From: Flavobacterium sp. 270
GTDB lineage: Bacteria > Bacteroidota > Bacteroidia > Flavobacteriales > Flavobacteriaceae
Assembly: GCF_004368785.1 (NCBI RefSeq)
Contig: NZ_SODM01000003.1
Location: forward strand, 558,001 to 622,000
Length of the DNA stretch: 64,000 bases
Direction of reading: 5' to 3'
Position numbers and translations under genes: made by a program. Each line of letters opens with the position of its first letter. Within the stretch, counting starts at the first letter, position 1. Shown in pieces: positions 7,953 through 17,760 of the stretch. A model generated the notes under the pieces. The model was not told where the DNA came from and did not search any database. It was given only the letters and a program-made list of their open reading frames with translations.

Positions 7953-8849
7953 TCAATTCAAATTTTTATAATCCAAAGGCGACATGCCTACTTTCTGTTT
8001 GAATAAACGCGTAAAGTGCTGCGGATATTTAAAACCTAATTCATAAGCGACTTCACTTATTGATTTATTAATATCAAAAATCTTTTCTTTAGCAAGATCA
8101 ATTACTTTAGATTGAATAAATTCCTGTGCTGTAAATCCAGTATCTTTTTTTATTAAATCGCCAAAATAATTGGGAGACAAATTCAACTTTTCTGCACACC
8201 AGCTTACAGAAGGCAAACCTTCGTTACGGGGTTTATCGGAGTTAAGATAAGTGCTGAGTAAATTTTCAAATTTATCCAAAACACCTTTATGAACCGTATC
8301 GCGGGTAATAAACTGTCTGTCGTAAAAACGATTGCAATAATTCAGAAACAATTCTATATTAGAAGTAATAAGGGTTTTGCTGTGTTTATCGATAGACTGT
8401 TCCAACTCATATTCGATTTTAGAAAAACAATCCAAAATCAATTTTCTTTCTTTTTCTGATAAATGCAGGGCTTCATTAGTATTGTAAGAAAAGAAATTAT
8501 AATCATCCATATGTTTTCCCAATGCTGTACCATGAAGTAAATCAGGATGAAAAAGCAGCGCTTTTCCCATTGGCTGATATATTCCGCCATTTGCATCTAC
8601 TTCTACAACCTGACCGGGTCCAAAAAATACTAAAGTTCCTTCCTGATAATCGTAATAGTTATTGCCGTATTTAAGATCACCGCATTTTATATCTTTAAGA
8701 ATCACACAGTAAACACTAAAATTCATTTTGTACTGACCGCGTGGAGAAGCTTTTGATAAATCTACAATGCTTACCAAAGGATGCAGTGTTTCATTATTAT
8801 TGAAACTGTTATAATCGCTGACGCTGTTAAAGTTTATAATAGAATTCAT
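7953..8849 (-). CDS. AraC-family transcriptional regulator
   Basis: 298 residues. The N-terminal part (about 20-170) is a cupin-like sensor region (EGTLVFFGPGQVVEVD). The C-terminal 100 residues hold the double helix-turn-helix, with LSPNYFGDLIKKDTGFTAQE and the family end motif ISEVAYELGFKYPQHFTRLF followed by GMSPLDYK. It is divergent from the aldo/keto reductase at 9022, with 172 bases between starts. AraC proteins in Flavobacteria often control such a neighbouring oxidoreductase. The inducer is unknown. Confidence 0.9.
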   Translation of the reverse strand: MNSIINFNSVSDYNSFNNNETLHPLVSIVDLSKASPRGQYKMNFSVYCVILKDIKCGDLKYGNNYYDYQEGTLVFFGPGQVVEVDANGGIYQPMGKALLFHPDLLHGTALGKHMDDYNFFSYNTNEALHLSEKERKLILDCFSKIEYELEQSIDKHSKTLITSNIELFLNYCNRFYDRQFITRDTVHKGVLDKFENLLSTYLNSDKPRNEGLPSVSWCAEKLNLSPNYFGDLIKKDTGFTAQEFIQSKVIDLAKEKIFDINKSISEVAYELGFKYPQHFTRLFKQKVGMSPLDYKNLN

Positions 8850-9009
8850 ATTTCGTACATTTATAAAACAAATTTAAACCTTTTTTATCCAGTGTTTTAA
8901 AGCGTAATGGCGAATCAGTAATAATGGTATGGAATACTGTAATCTGTCTACAATTTTTTGTGGGATAACTTTTGAAATTTGCATTGTCATTAGAATAAAA
9001 AGAATTTAA

Positions 9010-10005
<996 letters not shown>

Positions 10006-10013
10006 AATTAGAT

Positions 10014-10055
10014 AATAAACATAAAACGGCTTATAAAAGTCGTTTTATGTTTATT
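10014..10055. terminator. Bidirectional terminator palindrome overlapping a CDS end
   Basis: AATAAACATAAAACG at 10014-10028 pairs perfectly with CGTTTTATGTTTATT at 10041-10055. The inner GCTT/AAGT adds further pairs. The stop codon and the last codons of the minus-strand gene (10031-10366) lie inside it. Confidence 0.7.
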
Positions 10056-10366
10056 AATTCTGGATGGATAAGTTTTAGAATTTTTCCATGTCCAACAAGT
10101 CTTGGTCCTTCAAAAAAATCAAACTCTAATCCTTCGCTAAGTTTTTCTTTAAAATAATCCGTATCAAATAATGTTATTTCTGCATTTACAACTTGGCCGG
10201 GACAAACGAAATCGGTGCCAATAAAATTTTGAACACCAGAAAATAAGCCGGAATAAAAAGGAAATTTAATTCCTGGTCTATAACCAGATAAAGCATTGGT
10301 TTTTCGACCGCCTTCTTCAGTTGATAAATAGGTAAGCTGTGCTATGAAATGTGGTGCCAAAGTCAT
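10031..10366 (-). CDS. Stand-alone EF-Tu domain-3-like protein
   Basis: 111 residues that align by eye to the C-terminal barrel of elongation factor Tu. YLSTEEGGRKTNALSGYRP matches the YVLSKEEGGRH...NYRPQF segment. PGQVVNAEITL followed by LSEGLEFDFFEGPRLVGHGK matches the PGDNVKMVVTL...GLRFAIREGGRTVGAG segment. There is no GTPase domain. Domain 3 of EF-Tu contacts tRNA and EF-Ts, but a free copy has no assigned role that I know. It lies 20 bases behind the membrane protein 10387-11181 and is probably in its operon. Confidence 0.75.
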   Translation of the reverse strand: MTLAPHFIAQLTYLSTEEGGRKTNALSGYRPGIKFPFYSGLFSGVQNFIGTDFVCPGQVVNAEITLFDTDYFKEKLSEGLEFDFFEGPRLVGHGKILKLIHPELINIKRLL

Positions 10367-10386
10367 TTGTTGGATATATATAAATT

Positions 10387-11181
10387 CTAACTTCCTATTT
10401 TTCCATAACGCTGATATTCTGAAAAATACAATACGATTTTCTTTCCGTTTTTAGAATAAGGATAGAACAATTGATATTTTCCGTCATTGGCATTAAATCG
10501 AATTTCTGTCGAATTATTATAAAAAACTTTGGATAAATAATCTCTTTCTTCTTTGGATGCTTCTTGTATGTAATCCTTTTTATCTAAAGCAGTTGTGTTA
10601 TTTTCGTGAAAATACTGATTAAAACCAAGAAAGACTTTTGATTGGTCTAATGTGTCAGCAACAATTACGCTTACATTAGGAAAGTTAGTGTCTGTTTTAG
10701 AATAAATTTTAAGAATTGAAGCCGTATTTCTTATCCATTTTTTGTCGAATGAATACGCCGCAAGCTGATTTGATTTTGCAGCATTATCTTCAATAATAGA
10801 TTTTGCAGAAGCCACCAGCATTTTTTCTTTTTTGTGTGAGCTTAAATAATCGCCTCCAAATAAAAGAACAAAAATTAAAGGAAAGCTTAAAATGAATATT
10901 AAACCCAGCTTTTTACTCGTTTTTTTCGATTCCTGATTTACGTTCTGATTGTGATTTTCTGCAATTCTAGTCAGATTGAACATTATATTTATAATTAATG
11001 CGCCAAACATTAAAGCTAAAATCCCAACGATACTCAAATAAAAACTTTCGGTTAAGTTTTCTCTAAATACCTTAAAACCAAATACGGTAATGGAGATAAA
11101 AATAAAAACCCAATATACTAAAAGGAGTATAGAGGTTATCCCGATAATGTTGCTAAGTCTGACTAATGATTTACTGTTCAT
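10387..11181 (-). CDS. Membrane protein of unknown function
   Basis: 264 residues. Three hydrophobic segments are visible: about 12-35, 47-68 and 93-110. A 150-residue soluble C-terminal part without recognisable motifs follows, which by topology may lie outside the inner membrane. The hydrophilic stretch between helices 2 and 3 is rich in N, Q, K and S. It appears to be co-transcribed with the EF-Tu domain-3-like gene. I do not recognise the family. Confidence 0.75.
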   Translation of the reverse strand: MNSKSLVRLSNIIGITSILLLVYWVFIFISITVFGFKVFRENLTESFYLSIVGILALMFGALIINIMFNLTRIAENHNQNVNQESKKTSKKLGLIFILSFPLIFVLLFGGDYLSSHKKEKMLVASAKSIIEDNAAKSNQLAAYSFDKKWIRNTASILKIYSKTDTNFPNVSVIVADTLDQSKVFLGFNQYFHENNTTALDKKDYIQEASKEERDYLSKVFYNNSTEIRFNANDGKYQLFYPYSKNGKKIVLYFSEYQRYGKIGS

Positions 11182-11207
11182 TTTTATTTTTTAAAGTTGT
11201 TTGGATC

Positions 11208-11310
11208 TTCCTGCAAGGTTTTCAAAACCTTGTAGGTATAAATAAGTTTGGTTAGGTTGAGAATGGAAATAGAAATAGAAACCTACAAGGTTTTGAAAAC
11301 CTTGCAGGAA
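11208..11310. repeat. Nested inverted-repeat element
   Basis: A perfect 30-bp inverted repeat (11208-11237 and 11281-11310) encloses a 43-base spacer. Each arm is itself a palindrome around CAAGGTTTT-C-AAAACCTTG. It lies between divergent genes (10387-11181 minus and 11557 plus), not within a coding region. The shape is that of a small dispersed palindromic element, not a terminator, because there is no adjacent T-run. Confidence 0.75.
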
Positions 11311-11556
11311 GCGCATATTTATACGTTTTGCACACTGTATATTCACATGATATATAAAGGATAATTGTTTTGTTAATAAGAGTAAATATAGAATTATTTT
11401 TGAACGTTATATCATTGAAATAAAAGTTCTTAAAAAAACGAAAATTTCTAATCTAATGAACTGTTTTTACGCCTTATTAAAATCTTTTAAGAAATGTCTG
11501 CCGTAATTTTATTAAATTCGTGTTCTGCAGATTTTTAATTTTATAAATGCAATTGT

Positions 11557-12204
11557 ATGTTTTCAGCTCTTAAAACCTTTTTCTTTCTTGGAACTTTTTT
11601 CTTTTTAGTTTCTGTGCATGCTCAAAACGAAAGTTATGCTTCAATTCCTGCAATTGCAGACACGACTTTTGTGAATTTAAAAGACTACAGCAAAGATTTT
11701 GTTTATGATATGAAATATGCAACGACAGATAATTTCCTGAAAGCCAAAGTTTACGATTGTGCAGAATGTATGCTGCGTTTTAAGACCGTTCAGGCGCTTG
11801 TTGCCGCCAATGCCGAATTTATTAAAAAAGGGTATAAAATCAAGCTTTACGATTGCTACAGACCTTTGTCGATTCAGAAAAAAATGTGGGAGATTGTGTC
11901 GAATCCAGAGTATGTGGCCGATCCAAAAAAAGGCTCCATCCATAATAGAGGAGGAGCCGTTGATATTTCTATTGTTGATGCTAATGGAAAAGAAGTAGAA
12001 ATGGGAACTCCTTTTGATTTTTTCGAAATTGAAGCAAGTCATAATTATACCAAACTTTCTAAAAAAATACTTTCAAATAGAAAATACCTTAAAAAAGTAA
12101 TGATCCAGAACGGTTTCAATTCTTTTGATTCAGAATGGTGGCATTATAATTTAAAAACCGGTTTAAAAGATAAAGTTTCCAATCAGAAATGGACTTGCGA
12201 ATAA
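11557..12204 (+). CDS. D-alanyl-D-alanine dipeptidase (VanX/DdpX family)
   Basis: 215 residues with a signal peptide ending near VSVHAQ (22). Zinc ligands and the catalytic base are spaced as in VanX: H129 and D136 in SIHNRGGAVD, then E193 and H196 in SEWWH. R102 in DCYRP corresponds to the substrate-binding arginine. The enzyme cleaves D-Ala-D-Ala dipeptide. With an export signal and no vanA/vanH partners it probably recycles or degrades cell-wall dipeptide in the periplasm rather than conferring vancomycin resistance. The next gene on the minus strand ends one base after its stop. Confidence 0.92.
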   Translation: MFSALKTFFFLGTFFFLVSVHAQNESYASIPAIADTTFVNLKDYSKDFVYDMKYATTDNFLKAKVYDCAECMLRFKTVQALVAANAEFIKKGYKIKLYDCYRPLSIQKKMWEIVSNPEYVADPKKGSIHNRGGAVDISIVDANGKEVEMGTPFDFFEIEASHNYTKLSKKILSNRKYLKKVMIQNGFNSFDSEWWHYNLKTGLKDKVSNQKWTCE

Positions 12205-12205
12205 T

Positions 12206-12772
12206 TTATTCTACGCAGCGAATGTTTTCCTTGAAATAGGTATTCGGATGATAGGTTTTTCCGTTCATTTCAGAAATTAGGTCTGCTTTTACAATATAAT
12301 CTTCCGTATCTGTTAAGTATTTTATACGCATAATAGAAATGGGAGATTTTTTTAGTTCCTCAAAATTATCTTTCATAAACATAAAAACTCCCGTGTTTAC
12401 GCGGTTGTCAATATTTTTTTCGCCGTGTATAAGTGTACCGCAGTTTTCCTTATCGATGTGCAGCAATGTGACTATTTTTCCGTTTTCTAATTGCAGAAAA
12501 ACTTTTGAGTTTTTATCAAAACAATTCGCTTTTATAAAACTTGTGCTTTTCTGGATAAGCTGTAAATTTAAAGTTGGTAAACCATCTGTAAGCGCAAGCG
12601 AAAAGAAAACATAATTGTTGGTTCCTCCAAAGTTTTTTTCACTCATCAAATATTCGTTAGTAACTTTGTAACTGCCAATAGAGTCGTTTACGTTTACACT
12701 GTATTCGCATGGTTTTTGGGCAAATGCAGTAAGAGTAAGAAATAAAAATGTTAGTGTAATTAGTGGTTTCAT
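12206..12772 (-). CDS. Secreted protein of unknown function
   Basis: 188 residues with a clear signal peptide (MKPLITLTFLFLTLTAFAQ) and a small, mostly beta mature domain with four cysteines (EYSVN..., ANCFDKNSK, KENCGTLIHG, RCVE). No family recognised. Its ATG directly abuts the stop codon of the methyltransferase upstream (12773), so it is the last gene of the minus-strand operon 15052-12206. Confidence 0.75.
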   Translation of the reverse strand: MKPLITLTFLFLTLTAFAQKPCEYSVNVNDSIGSYKVTNEYLMSEKNFGGTNNYVFFSLALTDGLPTLNLQLIQKSTSFIKANCFDKNSKVFLQLENGKIVTLLHIDKENCGTLIHGEKNIDNRVNTGVFMFMKDNFEELKKSPISIMRIKYLTDTEDYIVKADLISEMNGKTYHPNTYFKENIRCVE

Positions 12773-13957
12773 TTATTCAGTTATTTTGCTGCAAATTAAA
12801 ACTATTTTGTTATCTTTTACATCAGTTGTAAAAAAACAGTAAATATTTCCGCCATTTTTTATTTTCCACTTTTTTCTGATGTTCTCAACTGTTTCGGGAA
12901 AGTTCCTCGTAGTCACATTTGCCTGCTTATTTTGCAGTTCGTTTTTCATGTCATTTTTGTTGTACGAAATCACTTTTTCGACCTTAAAACGACGTCCGGG
13001 AAAATCAATTAATTCTTCTGAAGTATATAAATGAGAATGTTTATGAAGTTTATTGATTTTAAATGAAGAGCTTACTTCATCAAAACCACCAGATTTCATA
13101 ATTGCCGAATTGGCTTCGTACAAATATTTTTGAGGAAGAGAATAAGAAAGAAATGCAGGATCATTATCCAAGACAAAATCAAAAGTTTCCGTTTTATCTT
13201 TTGAGATGTTGGCAGTGTTAATCGTTATTTCGCCATAATAATTGTTATGAATTTCAAAAAGCAATTCTTTTACTTCGTTTTCGAGTGCAATAATATGAAT
13301 GTTTTTTACAAATTTTAATTCTGATAATCCTGCTGAAATATCTAGCAAAGGGGCAGTTTTGATTAAAATTGAATCTGATTTTTCAAAATAAAAGTCCAAC
13401 AGATCAGGAACATTTGGCAGGCAGTCTTTTAGCATAAAAACTTTGCCTTTTGCATCATTTCTTCTGGAAGGATCAATATAAATCCAATCCCATTTTTGAT
13501 TTAATTTGTTTAGAATAGTAGTAGAATCTTCGGCATAAAACGTACAATTTTGAACTTCTAACTGTTCAAAATTATGTTTTACAATTGCCGATAAATCTTC
13601 GTTTATTTCACAATGTGCAACAGCTTTAAACTTTTTAGAAAAGTAATAATCATCAACTCCAAAACCTCCTGTAAGATCAATTAAACTTTCTCCGGAAATC
13701 AAAGAAGCTTTGTAAGCGGCCGTTTTCTCAGAAGAAGTTTGCTCTAACGAAATTTTGCTTGGATAAATAATATTTGCTGTTGCAAACCAAGTTGGCAATT
13801 TTTCTTTTGCTTTTGATTTGGCTTCGATTTGGTTTAAAATCAAAATCCAGTCTACTTCTGGAAATGGATTTTTCTGAAGCGCTAATGTTGAAATTGAGGC
13901 ACCACTATTTTGAGTTATAAAGTCTTGAATATTTTTGCTTAAAATAGAAGTGTTCAA
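12773..13957 (-). CDS. THUMP-like-domain class I SAM-dependent methyltransferase
   Basis: 394 residues from a TTG start at 13957. The SAM-binding motif I is LIDLTGGFGVDDYYF (about 92-106) and an acidic residue follows in HCEINED. A catalytic-type motif YIDPSRR lies near residue 160. The C-terminal 100 residues (RNFPETVENIRKKWKIKNGG...) match the THUMP-like domain of this Bacteroidota family. RNA is the likely substrate because of that domain, but the target base is unknown. It is 3 bases behind the AI-2E permease gene and abuts the next gene, so all three are probably one transcript. Confidence 0.83.
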   Translation of the reverse strand: MNTSILSKNIQDFITQNSGASISTLALQKNPFPEVDWILILNQIEAKSKAKEKLPTWFATANIIYPSKISLEQTSSEKTAAYKASLISGESLIDLTGGFGVDDYYFSKKFKAVAHCEINEDLSAIVKHNFEQLEVQNCTFYAEDSTTILNKLNQKWDWIYIDPSRRNDAKGKVFMLKDCLPNVPDLLDFYFEKSDSILIKTAPLLDISAGLSELKFVKNIHIIALENEVKELLFEIHNNYYGEITINTANISKDKTETFDFVLDNDPAFLSYSLPQKYLYEANSAIMKSGGFDEVSSSFKINKLHKHSHLYTSEELIDFPGRRFKVEKVISYNKNDMKNELQNKQANVTTRNFPETVENIRKKWKIKNGGNIYCFFTTDVKDNKIVLICSKITE

Positions 13958-13960
13958 TGT

Positions 13961-15052
13961 TTAAATTCTTTCGGTTAATACGGAGACAATTTTGTTGTCA
14001 GGAAAAAATTCTTTCAGGATTACTTTTAGCATTGTAAAAACCGGAACGGCAATAATCATCCCGACGATTCCAAAAGTAATACCGCTGATTATGGTAATCA
14101 GGAATATTTCTAACGGATGCGAATTTACACTTTTTGATGCAATTATTGGCTGACTGATATTATTATCAATCGCCTGTACGACTAAAAATCCTATAAGTAC
14201 ATAAATTGTTGTTGGAAGAATTTCCGATTGAAAGTCATGTCCTATTAAACTAATCATCGTTAAAATTCCAGCCAAAGTTGTTCCGATAATTGGGCCGATG
14301 TACGGGATAATATTTAAAACGGCACATAAAAACGCAATTACAAAAGCATTTTTATTCCCGAAAATGAGAAGCACAATTAAATAAAGAATGAATACAACGG
14401 TAAGCTGTAATAATAAACCAATAAAGTATCGGGTTAACATATGGTTTATTTTTGTAACCGAATTTAAGATTTTGTCTTCATTATTATCTGGAAGAATTTT
14501 TCTTGCCTGCGTTTTAAATACTTCCTGATCTTTGATAAAAAAGAAAGTAATAAAAAATACCGAAACCAAACCCATTCCCATATCGGCCATAAAACCCATT
14601 ATAGAATTGATAAAACCTGTAAAAAAACCAAAATTAAGCATCGAGGTTACTTTAGAATCTTTTAGCATTTTGTTTAAATCTACATGCTGAATGTTGAAAT
14701 AGGTTTCTATATTATGTTCCATTTCTACAAACTGAAGTTGTAAATGATTGGTGTCTAATAAGGATAAATTGTTGGCCTGAGAAATAATTAACGGAACAAA
14801 AAGCAATATAAACCCAACCATCATTAAAATAAAAAAGATAATAGTTGTTGTAGCAGCTAATGAATTGCTGAATTTTAATTTATTTTTTAAAAACAGAACT
14901 AACGGGTTTGCTATCAGACACAATATTAAAGAAACAACCAGATAGACAATTACAGTCTGAATTGTATATAAAAAATATAAAATAATACCAATAATTAAGA
15001 TGGTTGCTAGTGCTCTTAAAATACCGTTAGAAATAATTTTTGATGTTATCAT
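13961..15052 (-). CDS. AI-2E family transporter (permease)
   Basis: 363 residues with about eight hydrophobic segments and the family's central region, including FFIKDQEVF and NIIPYIGPIIG followed by GIVGMIIAVPVFTMLK near the C-terminus. Members export small signals or ions; the AI-2 label is historical and the substrate is uncertain. First gene of a tight minus-strand operon with the methyltransferase at 12773-13957. Confidence 0.9.
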   Translation of the reverse strand: MITSKIISNGILRALATILIIGIILYFLYTIQTVIVYLVVSLILCLIANPLVLFLKNKLKFSNSLAATTTIIFFILMMVGFILLFVPLIISQANNLSLLDTNHLQLQFVEMEHNIETYFNIQHVDLNKMLKDSKVTSMLNFGFFTGFINSIMGFMADMGMGLVSVFFITFFFIKDQEVFKTQARKILPDNNEDKILNSVTKINHMLTRYFIGLLLQLTVVFILYLIVLLIFGNKNAFVIAFLCAVLNIIPYIGPIIGTTLAGILTMISLIGHDFQSEILPTTIYVLIGFLVVQAIDNNISQPIIASKSVNSHPLEIFLITIISGITFGIVGMIIAVPVFTMLKVILKEFFPDNKIVSVLTERI

Positions 15053-15107
15053 GTTTCGATTTTAAGGCATAAATATAGGAAAAATCTTTTGCAATTACTG
15101 GGGTTAA

Positions 15108-15139
15108 CAAAAAAAGCGGGATGTAATACATCCCGCTTT
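15108..15139 (-). terminator. Terminator of the metalloprotease gene
   Basis: AAAGCGGGATGT-ATT-ACATCCCGCTTT (a 12-bp stem) is followed on the minus strand by TTTTGTT. It lies 24 bases after the stop at 15163. Confidence 0.85.
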
Positions 15140-15162
15140 AATTTATTTCTGTTTTTATTTTT

Positions 15163-16122
15163 TTAGATTCCAAAAGCAGCTCTTGGACCTCCAGATGCAA
15201 AAATTGCAGCCATTCTGCTTTTCTGACCGTTAGAGAACATATACATGGCATTATCATCAACATAATCCATATAGTTCATAGTCATTTCTACAGGAGTTCC
15301 AGAACAAGTACTGTAATGAGGGTAAGCCGGTACACCATAATTTTCTTCGTTATGAGTTGGTGTGTCAGATACTAAATCGCTTCCGCAAGTTGCATCTCCC
15401 CAAATGTGACGTAAATTCATCCAGTGTCCAACTTCGTGAGTTGCAGTTCTTCCTAAATTAAACGGAGCATTTGCAGCGCCAGACAATCCAAAATATCTAG
15501 AATCAATTACAACTCCGTCTGTAGCAGAAGCGCCGCCAGGAAATTGAGCATAACCTAAAATACCGCCGCCAATTGCGCAAGACCATAAATTAAGTTTTGT
15601 TGTTGGCGAAGTTGGTGCAAGACCTCCCTGAGCCACTTTTTTCATAGCATCGTTTGTACCCCAAGAAGTTTTGGTAGTAGATTTTCTGATAACCTGATCT
15701 AAAACAAACGTAATTCCTACGTTGGCTTTTACACCAGCAAAAAGAGCAGGCACACTATTAAAATCAGAATTTAAGGCATTAAAATCTTTGTTTAATACAT
15801 CAATTTGTGTTTGAATCTGCGCATTAGAAATATTTTGCGCTGTAGTTTTGTACAAAACGTTTACAACTACTGGAATTTCAATTTTACCATTTACCAGACG
15901 GCCGGTAAAATTAGAAAGCATTTGTTTAGACGTAAATGCTTCAATTTCATTCATTCTAATGGCAAGCATAGGATCAGCTTTTAACTGAGCTTCTAAAACT
16001 TGCTGCGATGCGCATCCGCGACGGGCAATCGCACTTACTTCTGAATCTGAAGATTCGGTTTGGTCGTTTTGACAAGAAAATAACAGCAAAGCTGTAACTG
16101 CAGATAATAAAATCTTTTTCAT
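15163..16122 (-). CDS. M43-family zinc metalloprotease lipoprotein (cytophagalysin type)
   Basis: 319 residues. The signal peptide ends in a lipobox-like LLLFSC (C17), so it is probably a surface lipoprotein. The zinc site is HEVGHWMNLRH (H229, E230, H233, H239) and the Met-turn is TMNYMDY near 281-287, both typical of pappalysin/cytophagalysin M43 enzymes. It digests extracellular protein. It has its own terminator and a 380-base upstream region, so it is likely transcribed alone. No type IX C-terminal sorting domain is present. Confidence 0.92.
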   Translation of the reverse strand: MKKILLSAVTALLLFSCQNDQTESSDSEVSAIARRGCASQQVLEAQLKADPMLAIRMNEIEAFTSKQMLSNFTGRLVNGKIEIPVVVNVLYKTTAQNISNAQIQTQIDVLNKDFNALNSDFNSVPALFAGVKANVGITFVLDQVIRKSTTKTSWGTNDAMKKVAQGGLAPTSPTTKLNLWSCAIGGGILGYAQFPGGASATDGVVIDSRYFGLSGAANAPFNLGRTATHEVGHWMNLRHIWGDATCGSDLVSDTPTHNEENYGVPAYPHYSTCSGTPVEMTMNYMDYVDDNAMYMFSNGQKSRMAAIFASGGPRAAFGI

Positions 16123-16499
16123 AATAATCGGGGTTTTTGTTATAAAAATTGGTATTTGTTAAATAGTAACGCAATTTTATAACAAAATAGTATTGTAAAA
16201 AAATATTTACAGTTAAAAAAATTGTCAGAATTTTATAATCCCTTACAGTTGTTGATTCTTACAAAAATTCAATTAAAAATATTAATAAGTATTTTCTTTC
16301 TTATTGAATTTTTATGCATTTTAACGGTGTTATATGCTTTTAATCGATGTATTTGAAAATGCTTTGTTAAAAAAGTTAAGATTTAAAAGTAAAATAGACT
16401 GGATAGCGCTATTTATGGCATTATAAAAATTGATGTAAAAAACACACTTCATTATGAAGATTTCAATTTTTCGAGACTATAAGATTGTAAAAAGAGATT
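16123..16499. other. Gene-free region upstream of the metalloprotease
   Basis: About 380 AT-rich bases between the TrmH-family gene and the protease gene. It must contain the protease promoter, but I cannot single out a convincing TTG/TAnnTTTG pair. No coding frame or RNA structure is visible. Confidence 0.4.
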
Positions 16500-16997
16500 T
16501 TAAAAAGAAGTAATCTCGTAAAGGGCAATACTTGCAGCTTGCACGACATTCATGCTGCTGTTTTTTCCAAACATGTTTATGTGGACAATTTGGTTTGAAA
16601 TCTGCAAAAGCTCGTCGCAGATTCCGTTAATTTCACTTCCTAAAATAAGTGCAATTTTTTGATTTTCAGGAATTACAACTTCTTTTAGCGGTTTGCTCGT
16701 ACTCGCAATTTCCAAAGCAATAATTTCGAAGTTGTTTTCCAGCAGATAAACAGTAAGATCTGTTATCTCTTCTATTGTAGTATGAGGTACATGAAGATGT
16801 GTACTTCTGGAAGTTTTATTTATTTTGCGAGGTGTAAGCGGAATATCTTTTCCGAAAAAAATGATATTGGCTACTCCAAAAGCCTCAGAAATTCTAAAAA
16901 GCGAGCCAATATTCTGCTGAAAATAAATATGATCGCAAACCAACGTTATCGGAAACGTTTTTCTTTCAAATTGATTTTCTTCGTGAGTAAGCTGCAC
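16500..16997 (-). CDS. TrmH-family (SpoU) RNA 2'-O-methyltransferase
   Basis: 165 residues from a GTG start at 16997. Motif 1 is IYFQQNIGSLFRISEAFG; motif 2 is IALILGSEINGICDELL; motif 3 is INMFGKNSSMNVVQAASIAL. Together these form the SPOUT trefoil knot that binds SAM. The protein consists of the catalytic domain only, so it is closest to TrmL/TrmH-type tRNA ribose methyltransferases; the target position is not deducible. It lies nine bases behind the DUF4159 gene. Confidence 0.9.
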   Translation of the reverse strand: MQLTHEENQFERKTFPITLVCDHIYFQQNIGSLFRISEAFGVANIIFFGKDIPLTPRKINKTSRSTHLHVPHTTIEEITDLTVYLLENNFEIIALEIASTSKPLKEVVIPENQKIALILGSEINGICDELLQISNQIVHINMFGKNSSMNVVQAASIALYEITSF

Positions 16998-17006
16998 TTT
17001 CTAAAT

Positions 17007-17645
17007 TTAATTATTAAAAATATAATTGATAATGTTAGCGCCCATTTTTAGCGCTTTATCTCTAACATTTGCGGGATCATTGTGTACTTCTGGATCTTCC
17101 CAGCCATCGCCCAAATCACATTCGTAAGTATATAACAATACTAATTTATTATCAACAAAAATTCCAAAAGCCTGAGCGCGAGTCCCGTCATGTTCGTGAA
17201 TTTTTGGCAAACCATTCGGAAACGGAAATGGTTTTTGAAAAATAGGATGATTGGCAGGAATTTCGACCAAATTGTTATTAGGGAATATTTTTTTGATTTC
17301 TTTTCGAATGTATTGATCCAATCCGTAATTATCATCGATATGAAGAAAACCGCCTCCGGTTAAATAATTTCTAAGATTTGCAACATCAGCATCGTTAAAA
17401 ACAACATTTCCGTGACCCGTCATGTGTACAAAAGGGTAAGAAAGCAAATCAGGATTACTTGGTTCAACCGTTGAGGGTTTTGATTTTATTCTTGTATTAA
17501 TATTAGCATTACAAAAACTAATTAAATTCGGCAGAGAAGTAGGATTGGCGTACCAGTCGCCGCCGCCGCTGTATTTAAGTAACGCAATTTCTTGAGAGAA
17601 GGAAGGTATAGAAACCAATAAAAACAGAAGAAATATTTTTTTCAT
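17007..17645 (-). CDS. DUF4159 secreted protein
   Basis: The start is placed at the ATG at 17645, because it gives a signal peptide (MKKIFLLFLLVSIPSFSQ). The longer open frame reaches into the repeat element at 17656-17743. The mature part carries ALLKYSGGGDWYANPTSLPN, FVHMTGHGNVVF and GGFLHIDDNYGLD, which are hallmarks of DUF4159, a glutamine-amidotransferase-like fold lacking a clear catalytic triad. Role unknown; related genes are found near gliding and AAA-ATPase/von Willebrand clusters. Followed closely by the TrmH-family gene. Confidence 0.85.
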   Translation of the reverse strand: MKKIFLLFLLVSIPSFSQEIALLKYSGGGDWYANPTSLPNLISFCNANINTRIKSKPSTVEPSNPDLLSYPFVHMTGHGNVVFNDADVANLRNYLTGGGFLHIDDNYGLDQYIRKEIKKIFPNNNLVEIPANHPIFQKPFPFPNGLPKIHEHDGTRAQAFGIFVDNKLVLLYTYECDLGDGWEDPEVHNDPANVRDKALKMGANIINYIFNN

Positions 17646-17655
17646 AAGATTATTA

Positions 17656-17743
17656 TTTGTCATTGTGAGGAACGAAGTAATCTCACTATAACGACACAAA
17701 GTTTGATTTTGCAATGGATTGCTTCGTTCCTCGCAATGACAAA
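17656..17743. repeat. Dispersed palindromic element, copy 1
   Basis: Terminal inverted repeats TTTGTCATTGTGAGGAACG... and its partner match over 27 bases with two mismatches. A second copy lies at 54236-54318 with the same ends (GTCATTGCGAGGAACGAAGC) and a similar centre (CACTATAA..GA.ACAAAGTTT). It sits between rsmE and the DUF4159 gene. Confidence 0.85.
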
Positions 17744-17760
17744 GCTAACGTAAAAAAAAA

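Noticed and set aside
11557..12204. VanX-type gene as a vancomycin-resistance determinant
   Set aside because: No vanA, vanH or VanRS-like genes are nearby, and the protein has an export signal.
13961..15052. AI-2 quorum-sensing exporter as a firm assignment
   Set aside because: The family name is historical; members carry varied substrates and no quorum-sensing gene is nearby.
17646..17714. N-terminal extension of the DUF4159 protein
   Set aside because: It is translated repeat sequence; the ATG at 17645 gives a normal signal peptide.
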